Assembly (NCBI RefSeq): GCF_033971325.1
Contig: NZ_CP117180.1
Span: 502,041 to 566,040, forward strand
DNA: 64,000 bases
Origin: Hydrogenobacter sp. T-2
Lineage (GTDB): Bacteria > Aquificota > Aquificia > Aquificales > Aquificaceae
Direction: 5' to 3'
The notes under the pieces were generated by a model. The model made no database searches. It saw only the letters and a list, made by a program, of their open reading frames with translations, and was not told the DNA's origin. Within the stretch, counting starts at the first letter, position 1. Each line of letters opens with the position of its first letter. A program made the position numbers and the translations under genes. Shown piece after piece: positions 59,861 to 64,000 of the stretch.

Positions 59861-61771
59861 TTAGAGATGCTCCTTTACATTCTTAACCCTTATACCAAGT
59901 TCCTCCACAGACTCCAAAAATTCTCTAAACTTGTATATTCTCTTATCGCACAAAACTATAGTTCCGCTGTCCTCCTTACTTCTCATTAACCTACCTATGC
60001 CCTGTCTAAACTTTATGAGAGCCTTTCTTTTTTGATACTCAAAAGGGTCAAGTCCCACAGACTTTAGAAACCTTATTCTATGAAAAGTTATAGGTTCCTC
60101 TGGACTTTCAAAGGGTAGCTTTGCCATAAGTATGCCCTTTTCACCCTTCACATCAACACCAAACCAAAGGCTATCGAGCCCCACAAGAGCCTTTATCCTT
60201 CCAGACCTTAGCTTTTCAAGAAGCCCAGACAAAGGCTCATCTCCCTGAAAGGCTATATCTTTTTCCTTTTCAAAAAGTTTTATATGCTCTTTGTTAGTTA
60301 AAAGCACCAGAAGTTTATCGTATAGGCTTCTAAGATACTTATAGGCATCCTTTAAGCACTGCTCCCACTCTTCCCTTCTTCTTGGGTCTACCAAGTATAC
60401 GAGAAAATTAACCTTCTCGTAAGGAAAGGAATGCTCAAGGTCGTAGTATTCACCCTTTATACCCAAGGTTTGATTTAGGTCTTCTGGGTCAACGGTTGCT
60501 GAGGTAACTATGATAGCCTTGTAGCCTGTCCAATCCACATGACCTGCAGGAAAAACGGGAAAAGCTTCAAGCCAGTAGTTAAAGGTCTGAAGCCTTCTGC
60601 TAAAGCGTCTACCTACGAGATATCCTATTCCAGGTGGGTCTTCCTTCATGATTTTGTAGAAATCTCTAATCTTGTTTAGCCTCCTTGTTAAAAGCTCGTA
60701 GTTTCTTATTTTCTTTATCCATTTTTCCTCTTCCTCGCTGGGTGCGTCGTAGTTAGCCTTTAATTCCAAATACCTTTCCCAATCAAGAATACCGCTTTTA
60801 AGCATATACTCCTTTAAGGTTATGCTTACAAACATTTTCTCTGTGACAAAGTTTGTCAGCTGTGATATGAGGTTTTCTCTTATGGTTTTGTGAAAATAGA
60901 GAAGTGGTCTAAGGATATGGGTTTCAAAATCTTCCGCATAGGGTTTTAGACTTTCAAGGGCAAGCTCTTCCTTTTGCTCTTTGAAAAGTCCTTCAAAGTG
61001 TTTTATGAAGAAGTCCTCTAATTCAACCTTTGCCTCTTTGAGAAAGTCAAGGATCTTCCCCATTATATCAACTCTTAAAGTGTAGAGAGATATTCCCCAT
61101 GTAAGACTGCTGGTTATATACTTGTCAAGCTCATGGGCTTCATCAAGGACAAGCACCCTTTCCTCTGGGTTTTCAAAATCCTTTAGGGTCAAAAGGGCGT
61201 GGTTTACCACAATTATGTCCGCCTGCCTTTCAAGCCTTTTTAGCCTTCCCCAGTAGAAGCAATCATGCCTATACTTGCAGGTTTGTCTGTAATGAAAGGT
61301 GCAATAGTCATCATCCACGCAGAGCATTTCTCTAAGTTCTGGCTCAAGGTTTACAAACTCAAAATCACCATCCCAACCACTCTCCAACAGAGATTCAATC
61401 TCCACAGGTCTTCTTTCCAATGATAGGTCATAGAACCTATCCAAGCACAGATAGTTGCTTTTGCCCTTCAAAATAACGTAGCTAATATCCTCTCCATATA
61501 TATACGAGTAATAAGACCTAAGATTTTCAATATCTCTCCTTAGTTGTTCCTGAAGTAGCTTTGTCCCAGTGGAGATTATTGCCTTCTGCTCCCTTTCCAT
61601 AAGAGGTATAAGGTAGCCGTAGGTCTTTCCAGTCCCTGTAGGCGCCTGTATTATCTTTATGCAGTTATTCCCTTCTTCTATAGCGGACAAGACTATGCTG
61701 AAAAACTTCTCTTGAGCCCTTCTTCTCTCAAGACCCTTCTTAAGAAGAAGTTCATACACTTCAAGAGCCAT
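59861..61771 (-). CDS. DinG/XPD-like ATP-dependent helicase
   Basis: 636 residues of superfamily 2. Walker A IIQAPTGTGKTYG, DEAH box VLDEAHELDK, C-terminal GIGRLMRSKEDSGTIVLCDKR. Between them lie cysteines in KSNYLCLDRF, MLCVDDDYC, TCKYRHDCFYW that fit an XPD-type [4Fe-4S] cluster. Probable 5'-3' DNA helicase for repair or R-loop removal. Confidence 0.88.
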   Translation of the reverse strand: MALEVYELLLKKGLERRRAQEKFFSIVLSAIEEGNNCIKIIQAPTGTGKTYGYLIPLMEREQKAIISTGTKLLQEQLRRDIENLRSYYSYIYGEDISYVILKGKSNYLCLDRFYDLSLERRPVEIESLLESGWDGDFEFVNLEPELREMLCVDDDYCTFHYRQTCKYRHDCFYWGRLKRLERQADIIVVNHALLTLKDFENPEERVLVLDEAHELDKYITSSLTWGISLYTLRVDIMGKILDFLKEAKVELEDFFIKHFEGLFKEQKEELALESLKPYAEDFETHILRPLLYFHKTIRENLISQLTNFVTEKMFVSITLKEYMLKSGILDWERYLELKANYDAPSEEEEKWIKKIRNYELLTRRLNKIRDFYKIMKEDPPGIGYLVGRRFSRRLQTFNYWLEAFPVFPAGHVDWTGYKAIIVTSATVDPEDLNQTLGIKGEYYDLEHSFPYEKVNFLVYLVDPRRREEWEQCLKDAYKYLRSLYDKLLVLLTNKEHIKLFEKEKDIAFQGDEPLSGLLEKLRSGRIKALVGLDSLWFGVDVKGEKGILMAKLPFESPEEPITFHRIRFLKSVGLDPFEYQKRKALIKFRQGIGRLMRSKEDSGTIVLCDKRIYKFREFLESVEELGIRVKNVKEHL

Positions 61772-61787
61772 GCTAAAATTCTAAGCT

Positions 61788-62756
61788 ATGAAGAACTTTT
61801 TAATAACGGGATGTGCGGGCTTTATAGGTTGGAAAACTTCGGAAAAGCTATTGCAAAAAGGCTACAGCGTGGTAGGTCTGGACAACATGAACGACTACTA
61901 TGACACAAGGCTAAAGGAGTATAGGCTATCACTTCTCAAAGGGTATGAGAATTTCACCTTCTACCCCGTAGATATAGAAGACAAGGAGTCCCTAAAAGAG
62001 GTTTTCAAAAAACACTCCTTTGACTGTGTAATAAACGAGGCGGCGAGAGCTGGAGTGCGTTATTCCATAGAAAACCCTTATGTTTACTTTACCACGAACA
62101 CCATAGGCACTTTGAACCTGCTTGAGCTATGCAAAGACTTTGGTATTAAGAAGTTCGTATTGGCTTCTACATCTTCTCTCTATGCGGGACAGGAGATGCC
62201 CTTTAGAGAAGACCTGCCTGTTAACACACCCATATCTCCCTACGCTGCTTCAAAGAAGTCCGCAGAAGTGCTCTGCTACACTTACCACTACCTTTATGGC
62301 ATAGATATGTCAATTGTTCGCTACTTTACCGTTTACGGTCCTGCAGGCAGACCAGATATGAGCATATTTAGGTTCATAAAATGGGTGCTTGAGGGCAAGC
62401 CTCTTGAAGTCTTTGGTGATGGTTCTCAAAGCAGGGACTTTACCTACATAGACGATATAGCGGAAGGGACTATTTTGGCTACAAAGCCTCTCGGGTATGA
62501 GGTTATAAACCTTGGGAATAACAAACCACACACACTTTCGGAGGTTATATCTCTAATTGAAAAATACACAGGAAAAAAGGCTGTGCTTGAGTTAAAGGAC
62601 TTTCACAAGGCGGACATGAAAGCCACATGGGCGGACATACAAAAGGCTCAAAGCCTTCTTGGCTGGAAGCCACAGGTAGACCTTGAGGAGGGAATAAGAA
62701 GAACCGTGGAGTGGACTTTGGAAAACTGGGAGTGGGTAAGGGAAGTGAAGATATAA
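61788..62756 (+). CDS. NAD-dependent epimerase, probably UDP-glucuronate 4-epimerase type
   Basis: 322 residues, extended short-chain dehydrogenase: LITGCAGFIGWKTSEKL (NAD motif; usual FIGSH is FIGWK), VGLDNMNDYYDTRLKEYRL typical of the UDP-glucuronate epimerase branch, ASTSSLYAG and SPYAASKK with the Tyr-x3-Lys pair, FGDGSQSRDFTYIDDI. It makes sugar nucleotides for surface polysaccharide. TAAAAT about 13 nt before the ATG suggests a leaderless mRNA. Confidence 0.85.
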   Translation: MKNFLITGCAGFIGWKTSEKLLQKGYSVVGLDNMNDYYDTRLKEYRLSLLKGYENFTFYPVDIEDKESLKEVFKKHSFDCVINEAARAGVRYSIENPYVYFTTNTIGTLNLLELCKDFGIKKFVLASTSSLYAGQEMPFREDLPVNTPISPYAASKKSAEVLCYTYHYLYGIDMSIVRYFTVYGPAGRPDMSIFRFIKWVLEGKPLEVFGDGSQSRDFTYIDDIAEGTILATKPLGYEVINLGNNKPHTLSEVISLIEKYTGKKAVLELKDFHKADMKATWADIQKAQSLLGWKPQVDLEEGIRRTVEWTLENWEWVREVKI

Positions 62757-62875
62757 AAGGCTATTCACTATAAGCCAGCTTTATAGAGTTAATAAGTGAG
62801 GCTTATAATGATATAAAAACTCTGAAAGGTATTAAAGCTGTCGTGCGTATATCTTTTTACTAAAGGAGGTCTATC

Positions 62876-64000
62876 ATGGAGATAGGCGGTAGCTTTTACG
62901 ACAGGAAAGCCTACAGCACTTGCTATATGTGTGCCTGCAGATGCGGTATAGAGGTCTATGTGAGAAACAACAAGGTGACATACATAAAGGGTAATGACAC
63001 CCATCCAACTAATAAGGGTGTTCTATGTGCCAAGGGTTCATCTGGAATAATGAAAGAATATAGCCCCGCAAGGCTCAGGAAACCTCTTCTGAGAGTGGGT
63101 CCAAGAGGCTCTGGCCAGTTCAAGGAAATAGAGTGGGAAGAAGCACTTGAGATAGCTACCCAGTGGCTGGAAGAGGCAAGAAGGAAGGGACCCTATAAGA
63201 TTGCCTTCTTTACAGGAAGAGACCAGATGCAACAGATAAACAGCTGGTTTTCCAGCCAGCTCGGGACGGTCAACTGGGCGGCGCACGGAGGTTTTTGTTC
63301 TGTAAATATCGCTGCCTCTGGTCTGTATTCCATTGGTGGCTCTTTCTGGGAGTTTGGAGAGGCGGACTTTGAAAACACAAAATACTTTATGCTCATAGGC
63401 GTGGCGGAAGACCACTCTTCTAATCCCTTCAAGCTGGGTATTCAAGAAATGAAGCGCAAAGGTGGAAAGTTTGTGGTGGTAAACCCAGTGAGATGGGGCT
63501 ATGGTGCGGTAGCGGACGAGTGGGTGCCTATAAAGCCCGGCACGGACGGTGCTTTCTTTATGGGTATAATGCACGTTCTTTTTAAATACAACCTTGTTAA
63601 CTGGGAGTTTCTAAAAGAATACACCAATGCAAGCTGGCTTGTAATTCAAGCACCGGGCACCTCAAAGGACGGTCTCTTCTACAGAAACGCAGAAGGTAAG
63701 CCTATGGTCTATGATAAAAGGTCTCAGTCCTTTAAGCCTGCGGACAGGATAGTGCCAGACAACCTTGACCCTGCCTTTATAGGAGAGTTCACCACGCCAG
63801 AAGGCTACAAGGTGAGACCTGCCTTTGACATATTCGCAGAAAGGCTCGTAAAGGACTATAGCCCAGAGAAGGTGGAAAAGATAACGGGCATACCTGCAAG
63901 GGATATAGAAAGAATAGCCAAGGAAATGGGAACTATAGCCCTGTATCATCCAATAGAACTACCCATAGAGTGGACGGATGTATGGGGAAGAAGGCACAAG
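62876..64000 (+). CDS. Molybdopterin oxidoreductase (DMSO reductase family), N-terminal 375 residues, SoeA-like
   Basis: The frame is open from the ATG at 62876 (SD AAAGGAGG) to the window edge. It starts with a [4Fe-4S] motif, CYMCACRCGIEVYV (C-x2-C-x3-C) with the fourth Cys in KGVLCAKGSS. Then KEYSPARLRKPLLR, EIEWEEALEIA and AHGGFCSVNIAASG, where the Cys is probably the molybdenum ligand, followed by VVVNPVRWG and VPIKPGTDGAFFMG. There is no Tat signal, which fits a cytoplasmic enzyme such as sulfite dehydrogenase SoeA; polysulfide/thiosulfate reductase-like enzymes are alternatives. A TATAAT at 62804-62809 is a candidate promoter. Confidence 0.85.
   Translation, partial: MEIGGSFYDRKAYSTCYMCACRCGIEVYVRNNKVTYIKGNDTHPTNKGVLCAKGSSGIMKEYSPARLRKPLLRVGPRGSGQFKEIEWEEALEIATQWLEEARRKGPYKIAFFTGRDQMQQINSWFSSQLGTVNWAAHGGFCSVNIAASGLYSIGGSFWEFGEADFENTKYFMLIGVAEDHSSNPFKLGIQEMKRKGGKFVVVNPVRWGYGAVADEWVPIKPGTDGAFFMGIMHVLFKYNLVNWEFLKEYTNASWLVIQAPGTSKDGLFYRNAEGKPMVYDKRSQSFKPADRIVPDNLDPAFIGEFTTPEGYKVRPAFDIFAERLVKDYSPEKVEKITGIPARDIERIAKEMGTIALYHPIELPIEWTDVWGRRHK

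Noticed and set aside
63038-63574. 178-aa minus-strand frame
   Set aside because: Antisense to the molybdopterin oxidoreductase, whose plus frame has conserved motifs.

Overview
The window looks like part of a chromosome from a thermophilic, chemolithoautotrophic bacterium of the Aquificales type (Hydrogenobacter/Thermocrinis-like). This is an inference from heavy use of AGG/AGA (Arg) and ATA (Ile) codons, tightly overlapping genes, two sets of complex I membrane genes, a fused NuoCD, a type I-B CRISPR system with a 29-nt repeat, and sulfur/redox genes (exported DsrE-like protein, molybdopterin oxidoreductase, PCuAC copper chaperone). I could not run any database search.

Layout. (1) 1-1878: a decayed region. 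A HEPN-type (Csx1-like) CRISPR accessory gene remnant is followed by an IS982-type insertion sequence whose transposase 3' end carries four copies of a 29-nt sequence separated by three 36-37-nt unique sequences, i.e. a small CRISPR-like array inside the IS. (2) 1879-20146 (minus strand): one long complex I operon read from a promoter at about 20158-20186: nuoI2-J2-K2-L2-M2-N2, nuoA, nuoCD, two Uma2 genes, nuoH, two more Uma2 genes, nuoI-J-K-L-M-N and a metallo-hydrolase. nuoB, E, F and G are absent. The two nuoL genes share a 1.6-kb nearly identical tract. (3) 20203-28819 (minus): rimO, an exported metallo-beta-lactamase-fold protein, ackA, phosphoketolase, trmD, a tyrosine recombinase, an HTH/coiled-coil protein with its own operator-rich promoter, and a TRIC/UPF0126 membrane protein. 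(4) 28859-38780: a type I-B CRISPR-Cas locus, with 17 repeats, a leader promoter, and cas6-cas8-(small protein, probable cas11)-cas7-cas5-cas3-cas4-cas1-cas2, all minus strand. (5) 38777-42876: spoVG-like and def on minus; divergently, a sigma-54 promoter drives two DUF2173 genes, followed by a terminator, a cytochrome c fragment, an SCP2-like gene and a sigma-54 activator. (6) 42853-57975: housekeeping and accessory genes: ribF, a NYN nuclease, a bacterial eRF1-like protein and a membrane coiled-coil protein in one unit; mazG; queH-nifS-apbC; a degenerate PilT-like protein; a PLP decarboxylase; tRNA-Arg(ACG); PCuAC; superoxide dismutase; lpd; rimM; nfu; a DsrE-like exported protein. (7) 58185-64000: a type II restriction-modification pair, a DinG-like helicase, a sugar nucleotide epimerase and a molybdopterin oxidoreductase running off the right edge.

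Themes. Translational coupling (ATGA overlaps) is pervasive. Several plus-strand genes appear leaderless, with a TATAAT/TAAAAT box 7-13 nt before the ATG. The strongest candidates for something new are: the CRISPR-like array in the IS transposase gene, best explained as an off-target (neo-CRISPR) product with the same repeat and spacer sizes as the genuine array; the Uma2 modules inside the nuo operon, three of which end in a codon pair plus stop that forms the ribosome-binding site of the next reading frame; the split Cas8/probable Cas11; the sigma-54-controlled DUF2173 operon; and the NYN/eRF1-like/membrane coiled-coil unit.
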